NCBI GenBank assembly: GCA_947095535.1
Contig: OX352772.1
Coordinates: forward strand, 187,407,179 to 187,471,178
Direction of reading: 5' to 3'
DNA from: Poecilobothrus nobilitatus
Lineage: Eukaryota > Arthropoda > Insecta > Diptera > Dolichopodidae
DNA: 64,000 nt
A program made the translations under genes and the position numbers. Below, one piece after another: positions 17,114 to 28,661 of this stretch. How positions within the stretch are numbered: the first letter of the stretch is position 1; each line of letters opens with the position of its first letter. The notes below the pieces were generated by a model. The model saw only the letters and a list, made by a program, of their open reading frames with translations, searched no databases and was not told the origin of the DNA.

Positions 17114-20100
17114 TTATAAATTATTTATCGAAAAGTGCCCCCAATGTAGAGTATGCACATTATCACTTTTTATAAATCTCTTATCGTCTAAATAACTTAA
17201 AGATACTTTATTTAAGCTTTGTGTATATAATGTATGAGACTTACTTCTAAAATTTAACATTTGTCTAACTAATATTTTTCTTTTGTATAAACAATCCCTA
17301 TAATTATTTATTGTAAAATTTTTAACAATACATTTTTTTACACCTTTCGCTTTACATATAGTTCTCCTATTTTCAATATCGATTGAATACATTTTTGCTC
17401 TTAAACCTATGAATTTTTTTATGATGCACCCATTGCATTCATCTTTCATCATACCTAATACATTTTTATTTTTTCTGGGAATATTATATTGGTTTTTTGA
17501 ATCATAATCGGAAGTATCATATCTAGCATCGATATCAGGCAACATATCTTTATAAAAGTCATCTGTTTTTATAGTATAAATGAATGAATCTGTTGAATAC
17601 ATTGTATCTTTCGATAATTCTACAATTGAAAACCCTAGGTATATAGGCTTATTATAATATACACGCATTCTATTCATCTGAATAGCAGCCATTTTATCGG
17701 TAAAATGAGCCGCGCTGTGAAAATTTGGTCTTCAAATTATAGCGCGAGCTCCTAGACGACGCCCATTATTTTCACAATCAGTTACAATTTTTACATCCTT
17801 TCTTTTATCTAAGTTCTTCATGGTTTTTCCATAATTCGCATTATTTTGCTTTTTGAAGAAGTTTTTCTTAAAATCGAGAAGGAGATTGATATAAAATACA
17901 AGGAGATTGATTGAATTTTAATATTCTATGGATTTTTTTCAATATTAAACATGCTTTAAGCAATGTTTCAAATTTCTATAATGGATAACAAAATTATTTT
18001 TATTTTCCAAATCGGCTACTAATTTTTTTTACTTCATATTTGAGTTTTGTTTGCTTTCTGCGCAGAATGGTAAATCGTTATGTGCATCATGTAAAGAAGA
18101 TGGATATTCTAAATCCACCTCCAAAATATAACCTATATCTGAATTATCTGATATATTTAAAACATCAATATTGAGATTTTTACACCACTTAAAATTTGAA
18201 TGTGGGAGAAATTCTTATTGAGCAAACCCCCGTAGAGATTATTTACATCTAAATATATAATATATTGCGATGGTTTTGTCGGTTCATAGTTTTCTAAATA
18301 TTTATAATTAGCAACAGAATGCCTTAAACTACATTGAGTTAAACCTTCTCTTATACCTGTTTTGATAAAATTATGCATATTAATATCTGTTAACAATTCA
18401 AGCTCAATTTTTGTAGTTTTCAACATGGAGTCCCAAGCCAACCCGGGTGCTGTATAATATTGACAAGTATCTAAGGAGTATATTTTTTAACATACTTCAC
18501 GGAAATTTTGAAATATATCTGCCAATAACAACACATCTGTTTTTAAATAAATTTCTAAATAATCCCGCAAATTCTGACACTCAAATTTTTCCCACACAGT
18601 TTTCGCGTGAGCATAATCTTCTTCTAAACAAACGCTATTCATTAAACTATTACTGAAATGTTCTTTTGAGGGTAATGTAGTTTCGTTTAATTTCTCCCAC
18701 GAATTTAGGTATTCATAAAGAAATACACCTTTACGTCTGATTAAAGAAAAACTTTTATCATCTACAAACATTTTCCTCACAGTAAATAAATCGTCATCAG
18801 ATAAATAAGAAGCTAATAATTCTAAACTAGAATCCATATAGAATTATAGAAAGAGAAATATAGTTTTCTTTATTAATTGGTAGTACATTAATATTCCTAG
18901 AATAATTTGCTAATGCTTTAACAATTAAATGACAATCATAGCCACTAAAATTATGGAAAATAATTACAGGAATAAAATTTGGTTTTTCAAATTGCAAATT
19001 GCAAATATTATGAGCTGGACCTCTATAATTACCAGTAAAATGGCAATGATCCATTACTCTCTCTTCTGTTAAATCTTTTTCACAAATATGACAAAACTTA
19101 CTTTCTAATTGAACTTTTAATTCTAATTCTGTTAATTTTTTAATTGGAACTATTTTTTTTAAATACTTACAAGCAATATTTTTTACATCTGCAATCAAAT
19201 TCTTCACAAAATTTTCCTTACATCCAGAATTAGTCTGCATTCGGAATATATTTAAGCCATCATCATATGAACATTTGATATAATAAGCGAAAGAACAAGG
19301 GACATGTTCTTGAATATCTGTCGTTGAAGAGATGTGTGGATCCGGTAAACACGCATCAATATTTTGAAGAATACATTCAAAATCGGCATAAATCGCGAAA
19401 TTTTTTTATTAAAGTTTTTGAATTTTAGTATTTTATTTTCATCTTTCGGCATTGTTGTAACAATTTTGTTGCATTCAGGCTCGTATTGTTTTAAATCAGT
19501 TTCATTATAGAAATGGATCAAGCAATTATTGCATAAAAAAATCCTTCCTTTATGTTTGCTTATTTGCGAACGAATTAATCTGGATATATTTTTTATATAA
19601 ACATAGTGGGTTTTCTCTTTGTTTTCTATCAGCAATAGATTGATTTGATGCATGTTTTCTCCTTTTGTGCAATAATATGGCCCATTAATTTGAAAGAAGG
19701 TATTGTTATTTATTTCCACTTTTTTATATCCGAAAACATTTATGCTGATTGATGGATTAATTTCTTCGAATATTGTGATATCAACAACTTTAAGTGGAAA
19801 TGTTAGTCCATCGAATTTTAAAACCATCTTATTCTGTAAAGTAATTCTTTCTGCTCGTATATCGGGAGTTCTATACATTGATACCTGCTCAGGACATTTT
19901 CCGAAATGCTGCTGCTACACTCAATTTGAAGCAATATTCATCTGAATTCATAACGTTAACACAAACTTTTTTATTTTTTATAAACGATGGTAATGGTAGA
20001 TATTGTGAACCACGCAAAGGTTTATATTGGTTGATGTTAATTTCTAAATGAATAATTTTAATTAATGCCCATCCACTATCTCGTTCTTGAAATTCGTCAG

Positions 20101-20577
20101 TCTTTTTTATAATACTCTGCGACAGCCGGTCATAGTTTTCAGTTATTTCTGGATTGTGTAATATACGCACCATCTTACTGTTAAATGATTTTATTGATGT
20201 TATAAGTTCATCATCAAACTCATCTTCAGCATTTCCTTTTTTCTGAATTTTCATATATTCAGCAAATAGCTCTAAATTAAATTTATACGCTTTATGTTTT
20301 GTTAACATCGTACTTAATAATTTCATAATCCTTTCTTTAGAATTTTGCAAAAACAATTCGGGTAGTATATTGCTCTCATCATTATTTTCAACATGAAAGT
20401 CTCTACCCGTTCGCTAAAATTCCTTTTCACACGTTTCAAATCACCTTCCACAAGTTCTTTTACATTTTTCTTATGCAAAAAAGTTCTAGTATGATGCAAT
20501 CAATCTTTACATAATACTTTTACATTGCAATCTAAACAAGTTTTAAAATTATCAATATTTTTAACTGAACGTTTCAT
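17114..20577 (-). pseudogene. Family B DNA polymerase, protein-primed type (element B)
   Basis: Replicative polymerase spanning about 1,150 codons, broken by many stops and shifts. In order from 20577: MKRSVKNIDNFKTCLDC start; KPLRGSQYLPLPSFI; VDITIFEEINPSISINVF; a zinc-binding CNNCLIHF; a second zinc/HNH-like site CHICEKDLTEERVMDHCHF; exonuclease motif HNFSGYDCHLI; TDVLLLADIFQNF; polymerase motif A YLDVNNLYG; a motif B-like NNANYGKT; and IKTDDFYKDMLPDIDA near the C-terminus. Motif C, with the second catalytic Asp pair, is absent: the text runs from SKDTMY straight to STDSF, an apparent internal deletion. It is the last gene before the right inverted repeat. Confidence 0.9.
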
Positions 20578-20779
20578 TTTTTTTAATGCTTTGCTAACAA
20601 ATAACCTTTAAAGTATTTTATTTAAATTTTTATTATCTCTTAGAATTTTAATTCATTAATCTTTTTAAATTTTTCTATTAGCACTTAGAGCTAACAATTA
20701 AAATTTTTAATAAAATAGAAACGGAAAAAATTTTATTGTACTGTGTTAATATAATAAATAATGTAGATAAGAAATTCTA

Positions 20780-21336
20780 TTATTCTACCACATTATTCTT
20801 ATCACATAGGACATAATTAATTCCAAATTCATCAAACTATATTTTTTTAATCTCTCACAACTATAGGCGTATCAAAAAAACTGGCAAGCATTTTTTTTTT
20901 TAGCCTCCAATAACTTTATACTTGTTTTCAGCAACTTAGTACAGGCACCTGCTATCAATAACTTCGACAAATACCTACTCATTATTTTCATTTTCATTAC
21001 CATCACAGCTATACATATTGGGGATATAATATTAGACGGACGGCCATGAGCCAGACATACCCCTACTACCAACGCCAAACAGCCACACATCAGCAACCAG
21101 CAGCCCTGCTACCCCCAACAAATCTCCTATCACTCCTAAACAAACCATGACCCAATACCCCCAACTCACCCGCAGAACCGACTGACACCCATGTATCAAC
21201 CATCACACTCAATCGTCATCCCAATTTCATAATACCACTCCAACAATTCTATTCCGTAATACGCCTCATAATTCACAGCTGTCAAAAATTTTACTACGTC
21301 ATCTGACTTACGGAGAACCCCCATATTTATACTACT
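20780..21336 (-). repeat. Right terminal inverted repeat of element B
   Basis: Inverse of 4861-5470, shorter because it lacks the extra block near 5201-5320. It ends in ...CCATATTTATACTACT. A minus-strand frame inside it (20872-21096) begins with a hydrophobic stretch but is likely a by-product of the repeat sequence. Confidence 0.9.
21302..21331 (-). promoter_or_regulatory. Candidate core promoter in right inverted repeat
   Basis: Inverse of the left candidate: TATAAATA on the minus strand (21324-21331) followed by TCAGA about 25 bases downstream. Conserved despite substitutions between the two motifs. Could drive leftward transcription towards the polymerase gene's side of the element. Confidence 0.35.
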
Positions 21337-21342
21337 AACCAA
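21337..21342. repeat. Target site duplication, right (AACCAA)
   Basis: Pairs with AAGCAA at 4855-4860 and equals the uninterrupted site at 3854-3859. Confidence 0.85.
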
Positions 21343-21466
21343 CTTTCCAATTTTCATTCTTGAGGTCAATATGTCGAGATATTTTATTTGTGAATTGGGA
21401 AAGAGTATTTTCAGAAAACATAACTTCTGAAGAATTACTTAATAAAGTTACATAAAATTCATCCAT
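21337..21466 (-). pseudogene. Penton-like minor capsid copy 2, proximal part (split by element B)
   Basis: Starts MDEFYVTLLSNSSEV and ends at the insertion in NENWKV. The rest of this copy is at 4297-4860. Matches copy 1 (3854-3983) with a few substitutions. Confidence 0.85.
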
Positions 21467-21478
21467 CTTTATAATTAT

Positions 21479-22261
21479 CTATGTATATGATGTCCAATTA
21501 TATTCTTTTGTAGATTTTAAATCTTTTAAATTTTTTTCCTTTGATTTTGTAATGCTTTGTTTTTTACGGATAGGGAAATTTAATTCTTTTTGTTTTGTTT
21601 TAGATTCTGATCGCAAAGAATATTGTTTCTTTGGTTTGTCAAAGAGAGGAACAGATATAACTGAACCGTCATCTGTTTCAAATACTCGAACTACTGAACT
21701 ATTTATAGATTTGCGTTCCTTTAAATGAGATCCTGCAGAAGCGGCAGATAACGCTCATCTTTTAATATTTTCATCGGTAAAGATATTATCACTATAATTA
21801 GAATCATCATCTACAATGATTGAATCCTTATTATATTCTTGTGAATTCTCTAATGGTTCTGTTTCATAAACATCCTCATACGGATTTGTTTGCATTGAAG
21901 CATCCTCAAACTTTTTCGTTTTAGTTTGTGTATCTTTATGCTTTTTGATAGTTCTAGATGTTTGTGTACCCATATTTCTCATATAAATACGTGATGGTGT
22001 TTCTTATCCTATTTGAAGGTTTTCATTAGTCATGAGTGGTTCAACAGGGTTTCTTAATAATTGCTTTCTTCTCTTATCACCTAATTTTACTAGTTGGTTT
22101 CGATATAAATGCCATTTTTGAATATCATTCAAATTCTTGTTTAACAAGATGGTTTTCATTACCTTATCTATTTGGCTGAGCTCATTATCGTTTAATAAGT
22201 TATCTTTTAATTTATTATATTGATCAGGATGTAAAACAATCATTCGTTGTAAATTATTCAT
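21479..22261 (-). pseudogene. Conserved small protein of element A (unknown function)
   Basis: From 22261: MNNLQRMIVLHPDQYNKL, then LNDIQKWHLYRNQLVKLG, a TAA near 22004, then in frame MRNMGTQTSRTIKKH and EDASMQTNPYEDV. A second stop (TGA, 21755) follows, where the duplicated copy at 3996-4293 has CGA, then VPLFDKPKKQYSLRSES to the end at 21479. The first ATG overlaps the stop of the upstream small basic gene (ATGA). An N-terminal helical domain beginning RMIVLHP and a basic, serine-rich tail are visible. The type is common in Polinton/adintovirus elements next to capsid genes. Confidence 0.65.
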
Positions 22262-22619
22262 TTTTGTTTTTGATATGACTCAATAAGTTTTCCAAGTATC
22301 CCAGAAAGTACAGATCCAATTAAAATTGGTAAAAATCCTCCACTTTGAATTAACAATTTTCGTTTATAATTTTTTTTTTTTTTAGACAAGCTAAAAAGCG
22401 TAATTTGTTTTTATAATTTTTTAAATGTTGATGTTGACTTTTTGTTATCTTATTATTTCCATTCAATGTATTTATAACAATTTCACAAATCGCTTTAATA
22501 ACTTCTGAATCACAGTATTTAAGTATATTGTTTCTTAACTTTTGTTTACTATTTTTTAATACATGCAATATATGTTGGTTTTCCTTCAATCGTTTCATTT
22601 TTTTCACATAAGTTGTCAA
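22258..22619 (-). pseudogene. Small basic virion-type protein, element A
   Basis: Reads MKRLKENQHILHVLKNSKQ, then SEVIKAICEIVINTLNG and HQHLKNYKNKLRFLA. A shift at an A-run near 22365 follows, then SGGFLPILIGSVLSGILG. The combination of a basic helical N-terminal half and a hydrophobic GGFLP...LG tail is recurrent in adintovirus-like elements (putative core or membrane-active virion protein). Its start overlaps the ATPase end by about 70 bases and its stop overlaps the next ATG. Confidence 0.6.
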
Positions 22620-23244
22620 TTGTTAATTGCTTTGGAAAACAGTAACATTCAGAAAAATCTTTCTTGAAATCTTGTGTTCTAATACGAAATATATCATTGA
22701 TCTCTTGAGTAAAATCAAGAACAATATAACTATATGGAAGTGATGTTACTTCGTTAAATACTCTTTGAAATTCTCTAACATTCTCTGGAAACATTTGTCG
22801 TGCTAACGGTAAAATTTGAGACTTATCTCTTGGATTTCTAAAAATAACCAAATATTTACAATTAATAGAAATATCTCTGCAACATTTTCCTTGATGAAAT
22901 ATATTTTGCGTAACTAATATAATCGAAATATCACGATGGTGTGAACCCTTAGTAAACAATTCACAAATTTTTTGATCATAAGCGTCTAGCATTAGATCAT
23001 CCAAAATAATTAAAGTAGGTTTATCACTTTCAATAGTTTCGGGAATAGTATTTTGATATTGTATGTTTTCAAATTCCAAATTTTTTGGGATAGCATTTAT
23101 TTCTGAATTGCACCATATGATTTTATCAATCGTTGGAAATACAGTTTTATTTAAGTTATTAACTAGTTGAGTTATAAAGGTAGTCTTTCCACAACAAGAT
23201 GGACCAGCTACCATCATAGAGAATGGATGAGTAAATACAATCAT
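22549..23244 (-). CDS. DNA packaging ATPase of element A
   Basis: Open frame of 231 residues. Walker A is AGPSCCGKTTF (about residues 13-23), Walker B is TLIILDDLMLD, and the following HHRDISIILVTQNIFHQG holds the sensor-like Gln-Asn. This is the A32-like/FtsK-HerA packaging ATPase of Polintons, acting in capsid filling. The start MIVFTHPFSMMVAG is normal for the family. It is the only hallmark gene of element A that is still uninterrupted. It is clearly different from the ATPase of element B at 11631. Confidence 0.9.
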   Translation of the reverse strand: MIVFTHPFSMMVAGPSCCGKTTFITQLVNNLNKTVFPTIDKIIWCNSEINAIPKNLEFENIQYQNTIPETIESDKPTLIILDDLMLDAYDQKICELFTKGSHHRDISIILVTQNIFHQGKCCRDISINCKYLVIFRNPRDKSQILPLARQMFPENVREFQRVFNEVTSLPYSYIVLDFTQEINDIFRIRTQDFKKDFSECYCFPKQLTIDNLCEKNETIEGKPTYIACIKK

Positions 23245-23415
23245 TTTCTAAAAAATTAATTTAACTAAAAGTTTCAAAAATTATATATAAATTAAAAATA
23301 ATTTTAACAAAACTTCTTTTTATAGAAAAAAATATAGAGATTCTCTATTTCTACTTAGATAAACCTGTTGTCTGTAAAAAATCAAAACATAAGAAAACAA
23401 AAACTAAATATTTTA

Positions 23416-23930
23416 TTAAAGTTGCATTTTTATTTTTTTACTTTTTTTATTTTTTACATAGTTTGTATTTTTTCTTTTTAATTTTTCCCTTACACTACTA
23501 TTTTTTTCCTTATCCTCATCATCATCGTCATCATCGTCATCATCATCATCACGATCATCATCACCATCATTATCATCAACATCATCATCAGCATCATATT
23601 TACCTTGCTTCATATTCTTTTTAATATGAAATCGAATATTGCTATGTTCTTTTCTTCATCTCGTCCATTATACTTTAATCCTCCAAACTGTTTGAGCTGC
23701 TTAATATTTTTTTTTGTATTAATAATATTTGCAAAGCGTTTGGGTAAATATACCCAAACGATCTCTCCGTTTAAAATTAACCCTACTAGAAGAGCTTTTC
23801 CATATTTTGTTTCCTCTTCTAGTTTGAACTCTTTAATTTTATAAAATTTATTTATTTCCAGATCTTCTAATTTCTTATAATTAGTAAGACCCTTTTTGGA
23901 AATATTAATAAACTTTTTAATAAAAGACAT
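23416..23930 (-). pseudogene. OB-like protein with acidic tail, element A
   Basis: From 23930: MSFIKKFINISKKG, KKLEDLEINKFYKIKEF, EEETKYGKALLVGLI, VWVYLPKRFANIINT, ending at 23610. The stop overlaps an ATG whose frame encodes a long aspartate run followed by a basic tail (KLKRKNTNYVKNKKSKK). The arrangement mirrors element B's gene at 15960-16317, so the two frames are probably one gene with a shift. Possible ssDNA-binding role by fold resemblance only. Confidence 0.5.
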
Positions 23931-23938
23931 TTTTTATT

Positions 23939-24846
23939 ACCGACCGCATACATTAATGTATAAGGTAGGTATTGTTTTCATACTAAAAATGTGTACCCGA
24001 GATTTTGGCAAAAATGCACTACTCCGGTGTGGAGAAGGCTCTAAAAAAATTTTCAGCATGATGTCCGTCTTTGTGTGTGTGTGTGTGGGTGCGTGTGTGT
24101 GTGTGTGGGCACGTGTACAGCTTAAACAACTGAGCGGAATTTTTTGAAATTTCATATTTAAGGTTTTGTCGTAAATATCTCGGGTTGATAAGCTTTCGGA
24201 GCAAATCGGACAACCGCAAGTGGTAGTTTACTAGTGTACTTTTTAAGTTTTTTACGAATATTTCGTAACAGAAAAATTTGGTGAGAAAAATTATTAAGAA
24301 AAAGTTGTTACACAAGTAAAGAGGAACAATTTTGCCACAGAACATTTTTTGATCCGACTAACTTTAACTTTTATTTAATTTTTTTTCTAAGTCCAAATTT
24401 CATACATAACACTCCATATGAATTTATATGAACAATTTTTTTTTTGTTTTTTTTTTTATATCTCTAAAAATTTTTATACATACGTATGTATGTACTTATA
24501 TCTATGCTAATGCATATTATTTATTCATTTGTTGATAACATAAAATTAAAACGGTAAAATTTTTGTTAGCAGATTTAATATTAATATTACTTTTGTTTTG
24601 TATTTGTTTACAGTTTTTATTATTTTTTACTTCTAATATCATTTTTTGAATGAAAAAAAAATCATGTATCTACATTACAATAATAATAATAATAAATGGA
24701 TGTATGAATGTACATATATTTTTACGATTTCATTGCTTATAATTATTTTTATTAAATTATTAGAAGTTATTTTGCTTTGATATAAATTATTATGTAAAAA
24801 ATCCTATAAATTTTGGCATTGTACTTTTTGTGTAGTGGCGGTCGGT
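23939..24846. mobile_element. Possible 0.9-kb element with short inverted ends
   Basis: ACCGACCGC at 23939-23947 and its inverse GCGGTCGGT at 24838-24846 bracket an AT-rich stretch holding ATGTCCGTCT and an imperfect TG/GTGC microsatellite (about 24072-24112). It starts nine bases upstream of the OB-like gene's ATG. No coding capacity; reading frames over the TG run are low-complexity. Confidence 0.3.
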
Positions 24847-25008
24847 CCTGTGGTGGAGATAGCTGATTTTTTTTAATGTAAGAAATTAATTGTATTAATT
24901 ATTTTTCAAAATGGATCAGTATTTATAGTAATATCAAACTTTCTTTATTTTATTATTTAAAACATTATTAGTAGTAATATATATTTATCAATGTCATTAT
25001 CATCAATT

Positions 25009-25200
25009 ATTTATTTATCAAGGGCAAACATTATCAACAAACACACTCTACAAAGTCGCATTTGATTGACAATTTATTGTCAAGAGCAGACATCATCAAC
25101 AATACACACTTTACAAAGTTGTATTTGATTGACAATTTATTGTCAAGAGCAGACATCATCAATAATACACACTTTACAAAGTTGTGTTTGATTGACAATT
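25009..25200. repeat. Direct tandem repeat, about 65-bp period, three copies
   Basis: Units contain TTGATTGACAATTTATTGTC, AGAGCAGACATCATCAA and ACACACTTTACAAAGTTG. The first copy is more diverged. It lies at the 3' edge of the retrotransposon that follows. Confidence 0.75.
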
Positions 25201-25288
25201 ACAATAAAACAAAAAAAATTCATAAAAGCTCTATTTTTACTCCCCCAAAAAAATTACTCCCTATGGGGCCAAAATCGGCATATACACA

Positions 25289-26609
25289 CTACTGTGGAAT
25301 CTGGTCAGATTTATATACCTTATTATAAAGTGTAGTTAGCTTGACAATGTACTTAGTTGTTGTGTTTCTTATCATTTCATATGAAATTTTGTCGATACCC
25401 GGTGTTGTTCCTTTAAAACCTTTTATTACCGAAATCACTTCTTCCGTTGTTATTGGCAAATCCATAGTTTCATTTGGCAAAATGTTTTCTATTGGCTGGA
25501 AATTGATTCTTCTTCTTTTGCTCAGGATTGCCTTGTCTCTACGCCACGTTTCACTGGAATTGCTGTTGTTTATCCCATTGGCAAAATTTATCCACGATGT
25601 TCTTCTTGCTTGCCTGATTTCTTTTCTAAGCTCTGCATTTGCTCTTTTTAACATGAGTAGTGTGTGTTTTGTAGGTGCTCTTCTGTAAGATCTAAGCAGC
25701 TTGGTTTTATTCTTAGAGAGTTCTGAGATTTTTTTATTTAGCCACGCTGGTTTATTTTGTTTTGGTAGATACTTCCGGCATTGAAAGTGAAGCTGCATAT
25801 CTTATTGTTTTTGCGAGCGTTGCTGCTTCTTAGTTGATGTTGTTTGATTCTCGACGATTTTGTAAAAATTGGTCTATAAGACATTTGTATTTTTCCCAAT
25901 TTGCTCCATTTTCCTTAAACCTTGTTATGTTTTTGCTTTCGATACTTATTTTATTTCTGTTAGTAATTAAAATGGGGTAGTGATCATATCCCTTTGGGTT
26001 GTCTGCAATTTTCCATTCGAGTTGGTATACGATTGATGTGTGTGCTATAGTTAGATCTGGACATGTCAAAGTTCCTCTGGTATTGATAAGTGTTGCGGAT
26101 CCATCATTTAAAATACAGATGTCTCCTTTGTCGTCTGTCCATTCATCAATTAATTCTCCTCTTGGGTTTGTTGTTTTATCTCCCCAGGTTTGACTTCGGG
26201 CATTCATGTCTCCCAGTATTATATATTGTGCCGATATTTGAGACAACAATTGGTCCATGTGCGCGTGTTGAAGACGTAATTCGTTTTCGAAATAGACATT
26301 TTCTTTCAGGCCTGGAAGGCAAGTTCTAATAGCAATAGCCTGAAGGGTTGTGTTTAGTTGAATTTCTTCGAATTGTATTCCAGAATCAATTAGAAAATCT
26401 ACACCGCCGCATCTGCGATGGGTTGTCGGAAGTAGGCATTTGTAATGCTTGAAATTGGTTTTGATGGGCTGTTTATGTATATTCGTTTCTTGTAAAGCTA
26501 TTATTAACGGTTTGTATTTTCTAATTAGTGTTTCTAAGTATGGTATATTGGTTGGGTACCCTTGAATATTCCATTGTATTATATCACTAATTGCACTATT
26601 GCTTGTCAT
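25289..26609 (-). pseudogene. Non-LTR retrotransposon ORF2: AP endonuclease and linker, RT truncated
   Basis: Jockey/I-like pol. The 25830-26609 part is an endonuclease: IIQWNIQGYPTNI, IIALQETNIH, YIILGDMNARSQTWGD and the end DNPKGYDHYPILI, holding the Asn, Glu, Asp and His catalytic positions. After a stop, 25289-25798 has the linker AWLNKKISELSKNKTKLLR and the start of the reverse transcriptase region (FKGTTPGIDKISYEMI), ending abruptly at NKVYKSDQIPQ. The rest of RT is missing. ORF1 precedes it at 26992-28378. Confidence 0.88.
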
Positions 26610-26991
26610 ATTTTTTTAGAAGGATTTATAAAATTTTTGGTTTTGTTTGGTTTAATTGGTAGATTTTTAGTAAGATGTTTGGCATTGTTGGAATACAAGA
26701 AATCAAACCGTATTTTAAATATAAGTTCTTTTATTAAAATAATTATAAGTGAATGTTCAATAAAAATGTGTGAGTCATAGAGTTTGATAAAGACTTTTTC
26801 TTTCTTTACATTTTTTGTTTTTTTATAATTGTCAATAGTATTCAATTTAAGAATATTATGCATTACAAATTGAAATAATTAAGAAAATAATTTAAATTTA
26901 ACCTTGAAAGATAGAACAGAAAGAAGAAAATAGAAAAAAAGAAGTTTTTTTGTGTAAACCAGTATTACTATTTACGTGAATAGTAATTGGT
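26610..26991. other. ORF1-ORF2 spacer of the non-LTR element
   Basis: AT-rich stretch between the stop of ORF1 and the start of ORF2. No supported gene. From about 26930 it is the beginning of the segment duplicated at 36344. Confidence 0.5.
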
Positions 26992-28378
26992 TTACAACAA
27001 ATTGTTAGAAATATCTGAAAGTTCTAAAGACTCATTTATACATGTTTGATTCATACAATTTGTTGTTGATACATTATTTTCATCAGCAATCAAACTTGAC
27101 TGATGATGTTGTTTTGAGTGATACAAGTTGAGTGAGAAGTTACTTTGTTGACCGGTTGGAGAATTTTTGAGTGATATGTTATTATATTCTTCTTCATTTT
27201 TGTTACTCTTAATTTGTTTATATATAGGTTGATTGTCAGTATCATTAGTGGATATTGGATTTGATGTGAAAGAAGAAGAAGAAATTATTATTTGAGTATT
27301 TGTGGTTGTATTATTATCTATTTTTTTAATTGAATTAGTATTTTGTTTTATTGAAGAAGAAGAGGAAAGAGGTATTATTATTTCATTATTTAAGTTTGAC
27401 ATTTTATCTATTTGTTTTGAAATTAAAATATTTTTATTTGGAGTTGATGTATTTTTTAGAACAGAAGAAAAATTTTGGATATTTGCTGATAAACTTGGGT
27501 TTTTCTGATTATAAATTTTACGAGCTTCACCAAAACTACATTTATTTTGCGTTTTTATTTTTAGAAATTCTTTTTGTTGTATGTATTTTGGACAGGAATT
27601 GGACGAAGATGGATGTTCTCCCAAACAATTTGAACACATAGTTCGTGTACAATCTAATGGTAAATGTGGTGGAAGATTGCAATTTACACAATTTGCCGAG
27701 TTTTTGCAATGCTTGGCGGTATGACCAATAAGTTGGCAATTTTTACACCTCATAGGATATGAGAAGTATTCTTTTATTTTAACTTGATACCATGCGATGT
27801 CAATTTTGCTTGGAATTCTGTATGCATCAAAAGTTAAAAGTATTAGGCCAGTATAATTTTTTTTACCATCAATTGTTTTAGAAAATTTGTAAACACTTGT
27901 TACACCTTGGCTTTTTAGGTCCTGTAGGATTTCTTGTTCACTAGTTGGAATTAAGTTTTTATCAAAGATGGTGCCTTTTATTGAGTTAAGTTTCATGATA
28001 TTTGGCTGAAATGTTGCATAAACCACCAAAATTTTTAGTTCTGATAAATTTATCAGCTATTTTTTGTGTTTTAGTTAAGATGAGTAAGTTACCATCCCGA
28101 AGGAGGCTGACAGACTCAATTTCGGTGCTGATGCTATCAATAGCCTTTTTTTTGGCAAAAACACTAAAGCTGGATAGCGGTTTGGCATTATCTGTAGATT
28201 CTACAACGACAAATTTTGGATTTTTTTGGTAAATATTTACCTGGGGTAAAGCAGGAAAAATATCATTGGTAATATTTTGACCTCTTCCTCTTTTGGCTCT
28301 AGGGCCACATTGTCCTGGGTCGTCGACCGGTAGGCCGGAAAACCGATTCCCCGGAGGGATCGGCCTATCACCTTGCAT
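26992..28378 (-). pseudogene. Non-LTR retrotransposon ORF1 (Gag-like, zinc knuckles)
   Basis: RNA-binding nucleocapsid-like protein. The N-terminal part (27986-28378) starts MQGDRPIPPGNRFSGLP. A shift at about 28000 leads to the main part with SIKGTIFDKNLIPTSEQE and the knuckles CKNCQLIGHTAKHC, CVNCNLPPHLPLDC and CSNCLGEHPSSSNSC. A long serine/asparagine-rich C-terminal tail follows. The layout is that of Jockey/I-clade Gag proteins. A second, deleted copy is at 36403-37458. Confidence 0.85.
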
Positions 28379-28661
28379 TGTTCACTCAAAAATTTTTTTA
28401 ATTTTAAATTTTTTTTTTTTAAATAACAAAATTATTTTAAATTTTATTAAATTTAAATATATTTTAAATGACTATGTAATAATTATTACTTATTTTTAGG
28501 TTAGAATACTTAATATGTAAGAAAAGGCGAGAAAAGAGAGAAAAAAATTAAGAAGCAAATAGTACAATTAGCAAAAAGAAACGAGAAGAAAAATGAAAGA
28601 AAAAAGATCGGAAAAGCACTCTATATACGTCTACTCTGCACGAAAGTTAGTCGAAGACTGT
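28379..28661. other. Upstream region of the retrotransposon 5' end
   Basis: T- and A-rich, non-coding. Partly conserved in copy II (37459-37590). It holds no recognised gene. Confidence 0.5.

Larger units (their letters stand above)
4861..21336. mobile_element. Polinton-like element B, complete with inverted repeats, nested in element A
   Basis: The element is 16,476 bp, begins AGTAGTATAAATATGGGGG and ends with the inverse. It is flanked by a 6-bp target duplication and interrupts a gene whose intact paralogous site is at 3851-3860. It encodes integrase, protein-primed-type PolB, packaging ATPase, adenain-like protease remnant, minor and major capsid proteins, fibre-like and DUF8207-like proteins, plus a left-end cargo block. 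Most hallmark genes have stops or frameshifts, so it is no longer autonomous. Confidence 0.93.

Noticed and set aside
20872..21096. Frame in the right inverted repeat with a hydrophobic start
   Set aside because: The corresponding left repeat breaks the frame; it probably reflects repeat composition, not a gene.
23416..23613. Aspartate-rich frame as an independent gene
   Set aside because: Its ATG overlaps the stop of the OB-like gene and element B has the same acidic tail; more likely the shifted end of one gene.
24019..24345. Frames over the TG/CA microsatellite
   Set aside because: Low-complexity translation of a simple repeat in both directions.
25999..26193. Plus-strand frames across the retrotransposon endonuclease
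   Set aside because: Shadows of the minus-strand ORF2, which has catalytic motifs.
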